Origin: Clostridia bacterium
GTDB taxonomy: Bacteria > Bacillota > Clostridia > Oscillospirales > Acutalibacteraceae
DNA: 64,000 nucleotides
Assembly (NCBI GenBank): GCA_017550625.1
Contig: JAFZOL010000025.1
Location: 62,001 to 126,000 of the forward strand
Reading direction: 5' to 3'
Under the pieces are notes generated by a model. That model ran no database searches. It worked only from the letters and a program-made list of their open reading frames with translations, and was not told where the DNA came from. Of this stretch, positions 23,677 through 34,599 are shown one piece after another. Positions within the stretch are counted from its first letter, which is position 1. Every line of letters begins with the position of its first letter. The translations under genes and the position numbers were made by a program.

Positions 23677-25731
23677 ATGGACAAGCGTCTGGAACCCTTA
23701 TTTACCCCGTGGAAGATCGGAAACTGCGAGCTGAAAAACAGGATCGTGCTCACCAGCATGGGCGGCACCGACCTGTTCGGCTGGATGGAGAAGAACCACT
23801 TCGACAAGGCCGGCGCGCGCTTTATCATGGAGGTGGCGAAAAACAACGCCGGCCTCGTGCTGCCCGGCTGCCAGCCGGTGTATAACCCGATGCTCGGGCA
23901 GTGGCTGCACAAAAACGACAAGATGTACCGCGAGCTTGCCGACTGGGTGCCGGAGCTCCACAAGACGGGTGCGAAGCTCTTCGTGCAGCTCACGGCGGGC
24001 TTCGGGCGGTCGTTCACCGTCAGCGCGATGATGGAGATGCTGTATACGAACCCGCTGCTCAGGAAGCTGTCGAAGCCCGTGATGGACCTCGACAAGATCA
24101 CGGCGTCGGCATCCCCCTCCCCGAACCGCTGGTCGGACAAGATCCCGTCGAGAGAGCTCACGAAAGAAGAGATCCATGAGTTCGTGAACGCGTTCGCGCA
24201 GTCCGCCCAGAAGCTGAAGGCCGCGGGCGTGGACGGCGTGGAGGTGCACGCCGTGCACGAGGGGTATCTCTTGGACCAGTTCGCGATGCCCTACGTCAAC
24301 CACCGCACCGACGAATACGGCGGCAGCCTTGAGAACCGCCTGCGCTTCGCCACCGACATCGTGCGCGCGATCAAGCGACTGTGCGGCGACGACTTCCCGG
24401 TGTCGCTGAGATATTCCGTTGTGTCGAAGACCAAGGGCTTCCGTCAGGGCGCGCTGCCGGGCGAGGACTATGAAGAGGTCGGGCGCACGATGGAAGAGAG
24501 CGAAAAGGCCGTGAAGATCCTCGAAGAGGCCGGCTACGACATGCTCAACTGCGACAACGGCACCTACGACGCGTGGTATTGGGCGCATCCGCCGATCTAC
24601 ATGCCCGAAAACTGCAACCTTGCGGACGTGGAACACATCAAAAAGTTCACGAATCTGCCGGTCGTGCCGGCGGGCAGGCTCGATCCGTTCGTCGCCGCCG
24701 AGGCGATCGGAGACGGCAGGATCGACGGCGCGGGTTTCGCGCGGCAGTTCCTTGCCGATCCCGCGTGGGTCACGAAGCTCATGGAGGACCGGGCGGCGGA
24801 TATCCGTCCCTGCATCCTGTGCCACAACGGCTGCTTCAATATGTGCCACTACGCAGGCGTGCCCAACGACCAAGCGCTGTCGGATTCGCTCGGGCTCGCG
24901 CGCTGCGCCGTGAACGCCGAGATGATGCAGTGGGACAAGCACTATATCCGCGTGGCGAAAACGCCGAAGCGCGTGCACATCGTGGGCGGCGGCATCGGCG
25001 GCATGGAGGCCGCGCGCGTGCTGAAAATGCGCGGGCACGAGCCTGTCATTTATGAAAAGAGCGACTCTCTCGGCGGCACGTTCATCCCGGCCAGCGCCGA
25101 GAGCTACAAGGGAAAGCTGCGCGACCTGCTGAGTTGGTACGTCCGTCAGATGGACGTGCTCGGGATCGAGGTGCAGCTCAATACTGAGATCGCCGACGTG
25201 AAGCTGTTCGGCAACGAGCCCGTGATCGTGGCCACCGGCGCCGAGCCGCGCTTCTTAGGGAACGTGCCGGGCTTTGAAAAGACCGTTGAGGCCTGCGAAT
25301 ACCTGCGCGGCGAAAAAGAGGTCGGGCATACCGTGGCCGTGATCGGCGGGGGCCTGACCGGCTGCGAGATCGCCTACGAACTGGCGCTCAAGGGCCACAA
25401 GCCGATCATCGTGGAGATGAAGAACGACCTGATCGCCCAGACCGGCGTGTGCCTCGCGAACTCGTCTTATCTGAGAGAATGGTTCGCGCTGCACGAGGTG
25501 CCGGTGTATCTGAACACGACGCTTCAGGAGGTCAAGGACGGCGGGATCGTGGTGAAGCGCGACGGCGAGACGCTCGAGATCGCGTGCGACACCGTGCTGA
25601 GCTCCGCGGGCTATATCCCGCGCCCGCTCGCCCGCGCCGGAAAGAACGTGCAGGTGGTCGGCGACTGCAAGAAAGTCGGCAACCTCAGAAGCGTGATCTG
25701 GGGCGCCTACGAAGCCGCGATGAAAATCTGA
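23677..25731 (+). CDS. Old-yellow-enzyme family FAD/FMN/Fe-S oxidoreductase
   Basis: 684 residues in the layout of 2,4-dienoyl-CoA reductase, trimethylamine dehydrogenase and BaiCD-type enzymes. An N-terminal FMN-binding TIM barrel (about 1-360) contains GVDGVEVHAVHEGYLLDQF and NHRTDEYGGSLENR. A [4Fe-4S] motif CILCHNGC-x3-C with a later CAVN cysteine follows (about 375-410). C-terminal FAD and NAD(P)H Rossmann motifs are HIVGGGIGGMEAARVL and AVIGGGLTGCEIAYEL. It reduces an activated C=C or related bond with NAD(P)H; the substrate is unknown. GAGAGGAG precedes the ATG. The next gene follows after 23 bp and may be co-transcribed. Confidence 0.9.
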   Translation: MDKRLEPLFTPWKIGNCELKNRIVLTSMGGTDLFGWMEKNHFDKAGARFIMEVAKNNAGLVLPGCQPVYNPMLGQWLHKNDKMYRELADWVPELHKTGAKLFVQLTAGFGRSFTVSAMMEMLYTNPLLRKLSKPVMDLDKITASASPSPNRWSDKIPSRELTKEEIHEFVNAFAQSAQKLKAAGVDGVEVHAVHEGYLLDQFAMPYVNHRTDEYGGSLENRLRFATDIVRAIKRLCGDDFPVSLRYSVVSKTKGFRQGALPGEDYEEVGRTMEESEKAVKILEEAGYDMLNCDNGTYDAWYWAHPPIYMPENCNLADVEHIKKFTNLPVVPAGRLDPFVAAEAIGDGRIDGAGFARQFLADPAWVTKLMEDRAADIRPCILCHNGCFNMCHYAGVPNDQALSDSLGLARCAVNAEMMQWDKHYIRVAKTPKRVHIVGGGIGGMEAARVLKMRGHEPVIYEKSDSLGGTFIPASAESYKGKLRDLLSWYVRQMDVLGIEVQLNTEIADVKLFGNEPVIVATGAEPRFLGNVPGFEKTVEACEYLRGEKEVGHTVAVIGGGLTGCEIAYELALKGHKPIIVEMKNDLIAQTGVCLANSSYLREWFALHEVPVYLNTTLQEVKDGGIVVKRDGETLEIACDTVLSSAGYIPRPLARAGKNVQVVGDCKKVGNLRSVIWGAYEAAMKI

Positions 25732-25754
25732 CGGGACCGCAAAGGAGAATTGCT

Positions 25755-26828
25755 ATGAAAAAGATTTTATGCGTTTTGTTGAGCGTTCTGCTGACGCTCG
25801 GGCTGCTGTCCGTCGCCTTCGCGGCGGACGCGGGAGCCCCGGCGGGCGGCAGCTTTTCGGTGCTGTGCTATAACGTGGCGGGGCTGCCGGATATCTCGTT
25901 CATCACCGGCGGCACCAGAGACGTGCCCGCCAACCAGCGCGCCATCGGCGCGTTCGTGAGCGAAAAGCAGTATGACATTTTCGCGGCGCAGGAGGATTTC
26001 GGCTATCACGACGACCTTGTAAGCGCGCTCGACGGCTATGAGTATTCCACGTTCCACAGGGGCATCGTGCCGTTCGGCGACGGGACCTCTACGTTCACGA
26101 GAACCTATCCGATGTATAACGAGGCGCACATCGAATGGAATTCGCTTTACGGCATCGCCGACGACGGCGCGGACCAGCTCTCGACCAAGGGGATCACCTA
26201 TACGTGCATCAACGTGGCACCGGACGTGTATATCGACTTTTACAACATCCACGCCGACGCCTACGGCGACGAGGGCAGCCTTGCCGCGCGGCGCGACAAT
26301 TTCACGCAGCTCAGAGATCTGATCAACGGCAGAGACGTTGACCGCGCGGTCATCGTGACCGGCGACTTCAACGCCTATCTGTACGGCGACCCCTCAGGCC
26401 TGAAGGAGATCCTGATCGAAGGCGCGGGGCTCAAGGACGCCTGGGTCGAGTTCGAGAACGGCGGGGATTACGACGACTGCAGCGCGTGGCTCGCCCAGTC
26501 CGGCGAGAGCTGGGCCGACAAATGGGGCCGCTGGGATTCCGTGGAGCGTTTTTTGTATAAGGACGGCGGCGGCGTGACGCTGAACCTCGAGGATTTCGGG
26601 TATCTGAACATTTATAACGGGAACGGCGAGGACTGCTCCGACCACGTGGCCGCCGAGGCCGTGTTCTCGTATACGGTCAGCGTCGCGGACGCGGGCGAGG
26701 GGCTTGAGAAGAAGGAATATTCGTCCTTCCTGGAGTTCTTCCGCCGCGTGTTCGAGTTCTTCAGGGCGCTGCTGCTCGGGCTCGGGAACCTTGACAAGGT
26801 GGTCGATTATCTGCAGAATCAACCGTAA
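25755..26828 (+). CDS. Secreted endonuclease/exonuclease/phosphatase-fold hydrolase
   Basis: 357 residues with a clear signal peptide (about 1-23, ending AFA-AD). The EEP fold is marked by LCYNVAGLP (Asn about 40), AAQED (Glu about 80), YNIHADAY (His about 166), VTGDFNAY (Asp about 204) and C-terminal CSDHVAAEA. These are the active-site signatures of sphingomyelinase C, secreted nucleases and inositol phosphatases. The sphingomyelinase-like branch fits the N-terminal strand best, but the substrate is open. The last 40 residues form a Phe/Arg-rich amphipathic helix (FLEFFRRVFEFFRALLLG). ATG at 25755 follows AAAGGAG. Confidence 0.85.
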   Translation: MKKILCVLLSVLLTLGLLSVAFAADAGAPAGGSFSVLCYNVAGLPDISFITGGTRDVPANQRAIGAFVSEKQYDIFAAQEDFGYHDDLVSALDGYEYSTFHRGIVPFGDGTSTFTRTYPMYNEAHIEWNSLYGIADDGADQLSTKGITYTCINVAPDVYIDFYNIHADAYGDEGSLAARRDNFTQLRDLINGRDVDRAVIVTGDFNAYLYGDPSGLKEILIEGAGLKDAWVEFENGGDYDDCSAWLAQSGESWADKWGRWDSVERFLYKDGGGVTLNLEDFGYLNIYNGNGEDCSDHVAAEAVFSYTVSVADAGEGLEKKEYSSFLEFFRRVFEFFRALLLGLGNLDKVVDYLQNQP

Positions 26829-26840
26829 ATAAGCATCAAA

Positions 26841-26869
26841 AAAACGGAGTCCGCGGACTCCGTTTTTTT
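26841..26869. terminator. Bidirectional terminator between the EEP gene and ileS
   Basis: Perfect 20-bp palindrome centred on GTCCGCGGAC (26844-26863), flanked by A-run and T7. It terminates the convergent EEP gene and ileS. Confidence 0.92.
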
Positions 26870-26879
26870 GTTGTCTGAC

Positions 26880-30023
<3,144 letters not shown>

Positions 30024-30042
30024 ATTGACCCTCCGTGAAAAT

Positions 30043-30272
30043 AAAAAACGCCCCCGCCCGGACAGGACGAAGACCCTTCGTTTGTGAACCACCTGACATA
30101 CCAGCATATGCCGTCCCGTTAACGGGGGACGCCCGTCCGGCGCTACTGAAGGTTCGCACCGGCTGCTCCAAAGTGATCTTCCCGGCGGCGTACTGATGCG
30201 GGGCTCTCACCTCTCCCCCGCTCTCTGCGACGTTCCGTGCGCCGGTACTCTCTTTTTCATCGCATTTATAAA
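30043..30272 (-). promoter_or_regulatory. T-box leader of ileS (Ile-specific)
   Basis: Minus-strand leader with stem I landmarks AGAGAG and GGTGAGAG closed by GGGG/CCCC. A candidate specifier codon ATC (30175-30177, isoleucine) is followed by CACTTTGGAGCAG. A T-box-like motif AGGTGGTTCAC (30084-30094) contains the TGGT expected to pair with the tRNA acceptor end. The leader ends in GC-rich sequence and TTTTTT (30043-30048), with the ACGAAG/CTTCGT hairpin just before. Uncharged tRNA-Ile should favour antitermination. The T-box motif departs from the usual GGTGGTACCGCG. Confidence 0.88.
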
Positions 30273-30284
30273 TGAACGTCTTTT

Positions 30285-30313
30285 ATCATACTGAATGAAA
30301 GCCGGTTTGTCAA
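30285..30313 (-). promoter_or_regulatory. Promoter of ileS
   Basis: Minus strand: -35 TTGACA (30308-30313), 17-bp spacer, -10 TATGAT (30285-30290). It is upstream of the T-box leader. Confidence 0.88.
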
Positions 30314-30342
30314 GTGTTTTTTTGAAAACCCGGAAGCGCGTA

Positions 30343-30372
30343 TTGACAAAGCCGCGCGGCGGCAGGTATAAT
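30343..30372 (+). promoter_or_regulatory. Promoter of the first duplicated zinc-ribbon gene
   Basis: -35 TTGACA (30343-30348), 18-bp GC-rich spacer, -10 TATAAT (30367-30372). It is nearly identical to the promoter at 31777-31806. Confidence 0.88.
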
Positions 30373-30403
30373 GAAATCAATCAAAATAAAAGGAAGTGCT
30401 GTT

Positions 30404-31729
30404 ATGAACTGCAGTTTCTGCGGACGTCCCCTCCCGCCGGACGGCGTGTGCCGGTTCTGTATCCCCGTTTCGCCCGCGCGGGGTCCCGTTTCTCCCCTCA
30501 TGCCGCGCAAAAAGCTGACCTCCGCCGCGTGGTTCGCGCCGGTGACGGTGTTTTTGCTCTATCTGGGGTCTCTCGGTGAAAACATGCTCAACACCGTGAT
30601 CTATTCGAAGGTCGTGGAGGTCGATTTCACAGGCGAGACGTTCACGCATACAAATTATTTGCAATACTCATGGCTGTCCGGCCTGCTTTTGATCGCGGGG
30701 GGGCTGCTTATCCTGCCGCTGAGCTTTCTGTTTTATTCGCTTGCCACGTTATCGTGGGAGAAGACCCTGCGGCAGGCGATGAGGCCCCTGCTCTTCGTGC
30801 CGATCTTCTTCTGGGCGCTCGCGGGGAGCGTAAATTCGATGTTCTCTTCTGTTTTTCAGTCGATGATCAACTCGAACAGAATGTCGATCACACTTTACAG
30901 TATCCTCAATCTCGCGGCCGGGGTCGTCACGACGATCCTGTTTGCCATTCTGTCGCTGCCGGCGACGGTCGCGCTTTTGAAGCGCGCGGAAAAACACGAG
31001 CTGGCCCCTGAGCGCGTTTCGCCCGCGCGGTGCTCCTCCGCAGCGTGGTTCCTGCCCGTGGCGGTCCTGCTGACCGCGATCGTGGAGCTGGGAGTAAGTC
31101 TGTTTGACAGTCTGCTGTCCTTCCTGCCGTCGTTGGTCTCCGGTAACTCTTACGGCACGAACGGCAATTCGGCACAGATGACGGTCATGACCGGTCTGAA
31201 CATCATGGGGCTGGCCACGACCCTGCTGTGCGTAGGCATGTCGCTGGCGCTTTGGGCGATCGCGGCCGAGGATTGGGGAAAACAGCACCGGAGCGCCTAC
31301 GTTTCGCTCGCCTTTGTGCCGTACGGCCTGTACTCCGTCATGGTTCGCTTCTCGGGATTCATAAACGGGATCGTGTACGGATACTATTACGAGGGCATAC
31401 TGGACAGCCGCGTGTATTCAGCGTTCAGTGCGGTGAGCTCTCTGACTGTGCCGATCGTGCTCGGGCTGATTGCCGCCGGGATCGCGATCCCGATCGCGAA
31501 AGGGATGATGAGAAAAATCCGGGCGCATGAAGATGCGCTGTCGGAGAGAGAAACGCCGTCTGCGCCCGCCTATGGTCCCGCGCCCGTGAACGCGCCCGTG
31601 AACGCGCCCGCCTATACCCCCGCGCAGCCTTATCCGGCGCAGGCGACGGCTTACGATCCCGCGCCTTCCTATGGAAACGCGCCCGACGACGGGGCTGCGG
31701 CGCAAACGCCGGACCCGCAGGGAACGTAA
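30404..31729 (+). CDS. Zinc-ribbon multipass membrane protein, copy 1
   Basis: 441 residues from the ATG at 30404; an in-frame ATG at 30371 lies inside the -10 element and cannot be used. The zinc ribbon has cysteines at 3, 6, 16 and 19. The conserved segment LMPRKKLTSAAWFAPV then leads into about eight membrane helices arranged as two similar halves. The second half starts at CSSAAWFLPVAVL, suggesting internal duplication. The C-terminal 60 residues are a Pro/Ala/Tyr-rich cytoplasmic tail. No transport motif is seen. It is the paralogue of the next gene. Function unknown; a stress or envelope sensor is a guess. Confidence 0.82.
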   Translation: MNCSFCGRPLPPDGVCRFCIPVSPARGPVSPLMPRKKLTSAAWFAPVTVFLLYLGSLGENMLNTVIYSKVVEVDFTGETFTHTNYLQYSWLSGLLLIAGGLLILPLSFLFYSLATLSWEKTLRQAMRPLLFVPIFFWALAGSVNSMFSSVFQSMINSNRMSITLYSILNLAAGVVTTILFAILSLPATVALLKRAEKHELAPERVSPARCSSAAWFLPVAVLLTAIVELGVSLFDSLLSFLPSLVSGNSYGTNGNSAQMTVMTGLNIMGLATTLLCVGMSLALWAIAAEDWGKQHRSAYVSLAFVPYGLYSVMVRFSGFINGIVYGYYYEGILDSRVYSAFSAVSSLTVPIVLGLIAAGIAIPIAKGMMRKIRAHEDALSERETPSAPAYGPAPVNAPVNAPAYTPAQPYPAQATAYDPAPSYGNAPDDGAAAQTPDPQGT

Positions 31730-31749
31730 CGATCACATGAAACGCAAGG

Positions 31750-31774
31750 CCGTCCCGCGGGACGGTCTTTTTTT
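31750..31774 (+). terminator. Terminator of zinc-ribbon copy 1
   Basis: CCGTCCCG-CGGGACGG palindrome (31750-31765) followed by TCTTTTTTT. It abuts the -35 of the next gene. Confidence 0.9.
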
Positions 31775-31776
31775 GG

Positions 31777-31806
31777 TTGACAAAGCCGGGCGGCGGCGGG
31801 TATAAT
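31777..31806 (+). promoter_or_regulatory. Promoter of the second duplicated zinc-ribbon gene
   Basis: -35 TTGACA (31777-31782), 18-bp spacer, -10 TATAAT (31801-31806). Duplicate of the promoter at 30343. Confidence 0.88.
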
Positions 31807-31838
31807 GAAATCAATCAAAAATAAAAGGAAGTGCTGTT

Positions 31839-33296
31839 ATGAACTGCAGTATCTGCGGACGGCCCCTGCCGCCCGACGGCGTTTGCCGCAACTGTTACCC
31901 CGCCGCGCCCGCGCAGGGCCCCGGCGCGCCTGCCTCGCCCCTCATGCCGCGCAAAAAGCTGACCTCCGCCGCGTGGTTCGCGCCCGTGGCGGTGCTGGTG
32001 ATGTATTTCGGGTGGCTCATCAAGGCGATCATCAACAACTTCGCCGTTTCGAAGATCACGCAGATAGTCGTTGAGGACGGCAGAGTGGTTTATAAAAACA
32101 GTGTGCTGACTTATATCGTTCAGTTTTCGCTCAACGTGGTTTTCACGGTGCTCGCGATCCTGACGTGCCTGCTGCTATATAAGCTCGCGTCGAACGCGTG
32201 GGAGAAAACGCTGCAGAAAGCGCTGAAGCCCATGCTGTTCGTGCCGTTCGTGATCTGGTGCATCGCGAAATCGGGCGCCGGCCTGTTTACGGCGTTTCTT
32301 GACAAGCCGATGAGACTCGGTAGGATCCCGAATATTCTGTATTATGTGCTGGACTATCTGATCTTTTTCGTGATGGCGCTCATCTTCGGAGCTGTGGCGT
32401 TCGTGGTCGCGCGGTCGCTGTTGAAGCTCGCCGAAGCGCGCAACGCCTCGCCCGTGCGGGATACGGCGGTCTCGCCTTTACGCTGCAAATCGGCGGCATG
32501 GTTCATGCCGGTGGCGGTGGTGCTTGCGGTCATCCAGTATTTCATCATGATGCTGATGAACGACGTGGTATCTATGTCGACGAACTCCCTGATAAAATAC
32601 GATTCCTCCATGTCCGGGTACTATAGTTATAAAGAGATCTATGACGCCGCTTCAAGCCTGTTCTGGCAGTTCATGATCGCGACCTGCGTCGTTCTGGCGC
32701 TCGTGCTCTATCTCATCGCCGCCAGCAAATGGGGCAGGCAGCGCCGCGGCGCCTATCGCGCGCTCGCGTTCGTCCCCTACGGTCTGTACGTCCCGTTCAT
32801 TCACGTGCAGGGCATTGCCAGTGGAATCGTGAGTGCACTGTGGCAGGAGAATAAGCTTAACATGTCTTTACAGCAGTATTCCACAGCCATGGCGCTCTCG
32901 AGCCTGATCTCTCCGATTGTTGTGGGGCTGATCGTAGCCGGGATCTCGATCCCGATCGCGATCGGGATGATGAAAAAGATCCAGGCGCACGAGGATACGA
33001 TCACCGAAAAGGAACTGCACGCCGCGCCCGTGAACGCCCCCGCCCCCGGCGTCAACGGGGCCCCTGCCTACGCGCAGCCCGCCTACGGTCCCGCGCCGCA
33101 GATTCCGCCGCAGGCACCGGCTTACGGTCCCGCGCAGCCTTATCCGGCGCAGGCGACGGCTTACGATCCCGCGCCGTCGTATAGTCCCGTGCCGCCCTAT
33201 CCGCCGCAGGCCCCTGCTTATGCGCCCGCTCCGGCACAACCCGCGCCCGTACAACCCGCGCCCGAAGCGCCTGCGCCGGATATGCCGGAAGCATAA
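31839..33296 (+). CDS. Zinc-ribbon multipass membrane protein, copy 2
   Basis: 485 residues, same plan as copy 1. The zinc ribbon has cysteines at 3, 6, 16 and 19, followed by the identical LMPRKKLTSAAWFAPV segment and two similar membrane halves (the second begins CKSAAWFMPVAVV). A longer Pro/Ala/Tyr/Gln-rich tail repeats units such as AYGPAQPYPAQATAYDPAPS. The membrane regions of the two copies have diverged well beyond the ends, so the duplication is old but the N-terminus and tail have stayed similar. It has its own promoter and terminator. Confidence 0.82.
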   Translation: MNCSICGRPLPPDGVCRNCYPAAPAQGPGAPASPLMPRKKLTSAAWFAPVAVLVMYFGWLIKAIINNFAVSKITQIVVEDGRVVYKNSVLTYIVQFSLNVVFTVLAILTCLLLYKLASNAWEKTLQKALKPMLFVPFVIWCIAKSGAGLFTAFLDKPMRLGRIPNILYYVLDYLIFFVMALIFGAVAFVVARSLLKLAEARNASPVRDTAVSPLRCKSAAWFMPVAVVLAVIQYFIMMLMNDVVSMSTNSLIKYDSSMSGYYSYKEIYDAASSLFWQFMIATCVVLALVLYLIAASKWGRQRRGAYRALAFVPYGLYVPFIHVQGIASGIVSALWQENKLNMSLQQYSTAMALSSLISPIVVGLIVAGISIPIAIGMMKKIQAHEDTITEKELHAAPVNAPAPGVNGAPAYAQPAYGPAPQIPPQAPAYGPAQPYPAQATAYDPAPSYSPVPPYPPQAPAYAPAPAQPAPVQPAPEAPAPDMPEA

Positions 33297-33307
33297 ACTA
33301 AAAAATG

Positions 33308-33337
33308 AGACCGTCTCAAACGAGACGGTCTTTCTTT
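33308..33337. terminator. Terminator between zinc-ribbon copy 2 and the small membrane protein gene
   Basis: AGACCGTCTC-AAAC-GAGACGGTCT (33308-33331) followed by TTCTTTT. A-rich sequence on the other strand makes it usable in both directions. Confidence 0.9.
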
Positions 33338-33355
33338 TGCGTGATTCGCCCGCTG

Positions 33356-33487
33356 TTATTTCACGATCTTCAGCAAAGGCGCGACATGGCGATGGATCCA
33401 TGCCAGGAACCCGACGACGCCGACGATGAAAAACAGAGAGCCAAGCCCGGAAGCAAGCCCCGCGATCAGTCTTTTCATCTTATTCAT
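33356..33487 (-). CDS. Small 43-residue membrane protein
   Basis: Short gene encoding MNKMKRLIAGLASGLGSL..., with one transmembrane helix (about residues 7-30, FFIVGVVGFLAW) and a basic C-terminal tail ending LLKIVK. The ATG at 33487 follows AAGGAGTG. A promoter (TTGCAT-18-TAAACT) sits upstream and a terminator follows. The combination of promoter, ribosome binding site and terminator makes a real gene likely. Function unknown; small single-span proteins of this size often modulate a membrane partner. Confidence 0.72.
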   Translation of the reverse strand: MNKMKRLIAGLASGLGSLFFIVGVVGFLAWIHRHVAPLLKIVK

Positions 33488-33518
33488 ACAGGTCACTCCT
33501 TTTTCTCTTCTGTCCCAT

Positions 33519-33548
33519 AGTTTAGCACAAACGGAACGGCGAATGCAA
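33519..33548 (-). promoter_or_regulatory. Promoter of the small membrane protein gene
   Basis: Minus strand: -35 TTGCAT (33543-33548), 18-bp spacer, -10 TAAACT (33519-33524). Confidence 0.65.
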
Positions 33549-33595
33549 GAACAATTTATTAAAATTATCCCCTTTTTGTAAATAAATTGTGAACG

Positions 33596-34468
33596 TCAGC
33601 CCGGAAGAAGGAAGAAATCCGCCGGGAAGGGTGCCGTGAGCCGGACGCGTTCGCCCGTGACGGGGTGCGTGAAAACGAGCTCGCCGCAGTGCAGGGCGGC
33701 GCGGGAGACGCGGCCGGTGTGGCCGCCGTACATCTCGTCCCCGGCGAGGGGGTGGCCGACCGACGAGAGGTGCACGCGGATCTGGTGCGTGCGCCCGGTT
33801 TCGAGCGTGACGCGCAGAAGCGTGTGTTCGCCGTCCGTTTTCAGGGCGGTCCAGTGCGTTATCGCGGTTTCGCCCGTCTCGCCCGCTGCGCGCAGGGTCT
33901 TGCCGGGGTCGGGGCGGTAGATCGGCGTATCAATCGTGCCCTGCCCCGTCAGCACACCCTCGGCGATCGCGTAATAGGTCTTTTCGTAAGCCCCCTGCAG
34001 GCACGAGGCGGCGTGTCGGTTGCGGGCGAGCAGCACGAGGCCGGAGGTCTGCTTGTCGAGCCGCCCGATGGCGCGGAAAAGGCCGCTGTCGTTCTTTCGC
34101 AGAAGGTGCCCCGTGACCATGTTCGCGAGCGTGTCGCCCTGATGGTTGTGCGTGGGGTGGACGGCGAGGCCCGCGGGCTTGTTGACGACGAGGACGTCGT
34201 CGTCCTCGTAGACGACGTCGAGGGACGTCGGGTCCGACGGCGCGATGGCGTTTTGCTCTTCGGGCAGCGTGACGCCGAGCACGTCGCCGGTTTTCAGCGG
34301 GTCGACGGTGCGCACGTGCGCGCCGTTGAGCGTGAGGCCGTCGGGGTCGTTTTTGAGCACCGTGAGCGTGCGCGCGGACATGCCGAGGCCCCGGCGCAGG
34401 AAGACCTTCGCCGGTTTGCCGTCGTATTCGGGAGGAACAACGTATTCGATCCTGCGCCGCATTCGCAT
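33596..34468 (-). CDS. RluA family pseudouridine synthase
   Basis: 290 residues from the ATG at 34468. An N-terminal S4-like RNA-binding region (about 15-75, FLRRGLGMSARTLTVLKNDP) precedes the catalytic domain. That domain has GRLDKQTSGLVLLA carrying the active-site Asp, VNKPAGLAVHPT, and LETGRTHQIRVHLSSVGHPLAGDEMYGG, all RluA/RluD class motifs. It isomerises uridine to pseudouridine in rRNA or tRNA; the exact site is not predictable. The promoter -10 ends only 10 bases before the ATG, so the transcript may be leaderless. A GTG lies 3 bases upstream and another ATG 6 bases downstream. Confidence 0.9.
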   Translation of the reverse strand: MRMRRRIEYVVPPEYDGKPAKVFLRRGLGMSARTLTVLKNDPDGLTLNGAHVRTVDPLKTGDVLGVTLPEEQNAIAPSDPTSLDVVYEDDDVLVVNKPAGLAVHPTHNHQGDTLANMVTGHLLRKNDSGLFRAIGRLDKQTSGLVLLARNRHAASCLQGAYEKTYYAIAEGVLTGQGTIDTPIYRPDPGKTLRAAGETGETAITHWTALKTDGEHTLLRVTLETGRTHQIRVHLSSVGHPLAGDEMYGGHTGRVSRAALHCGELVFTHPVTGERVRLTAPFPADFFLLPG

Positions 34469-34478
34469 CACCAAGCCT

Positions 34479-34507
34479 ATTGTAACGCGCCCTCGCCTTC
34501 GCGTCAA
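34479..34507 (-). promoter_or_regulatory. Promoter of the RluA-type gene
   Basis: Minus strand: -35 TTGACG (34502-34507), 17-bp spacer, -10 TACAAT (34479-34484). The expected start of transcription is about 34472, next to the start codon. Confidence 0.75.
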
Positions 34508-34599
34508 CCGAATTTTCGGAATGTTCACAAAGTGTTGGCACGGAATCCACAATATCGTGCTAAAATGGATGGGTAAATTTATGATCGGGAGGGTTCTGC

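Noticed and set aside
23538..24161. N-terminal extension of the M28-like protein
   Set aside because: It overlaps the divergent flavoprotein; GGAGGTG places the start at 23537.
34535..34566. TTGGCA and TAAAAT upstream of the serine hydrolase
   Set aside because: Spacer is 20 bp, outside the usual range.
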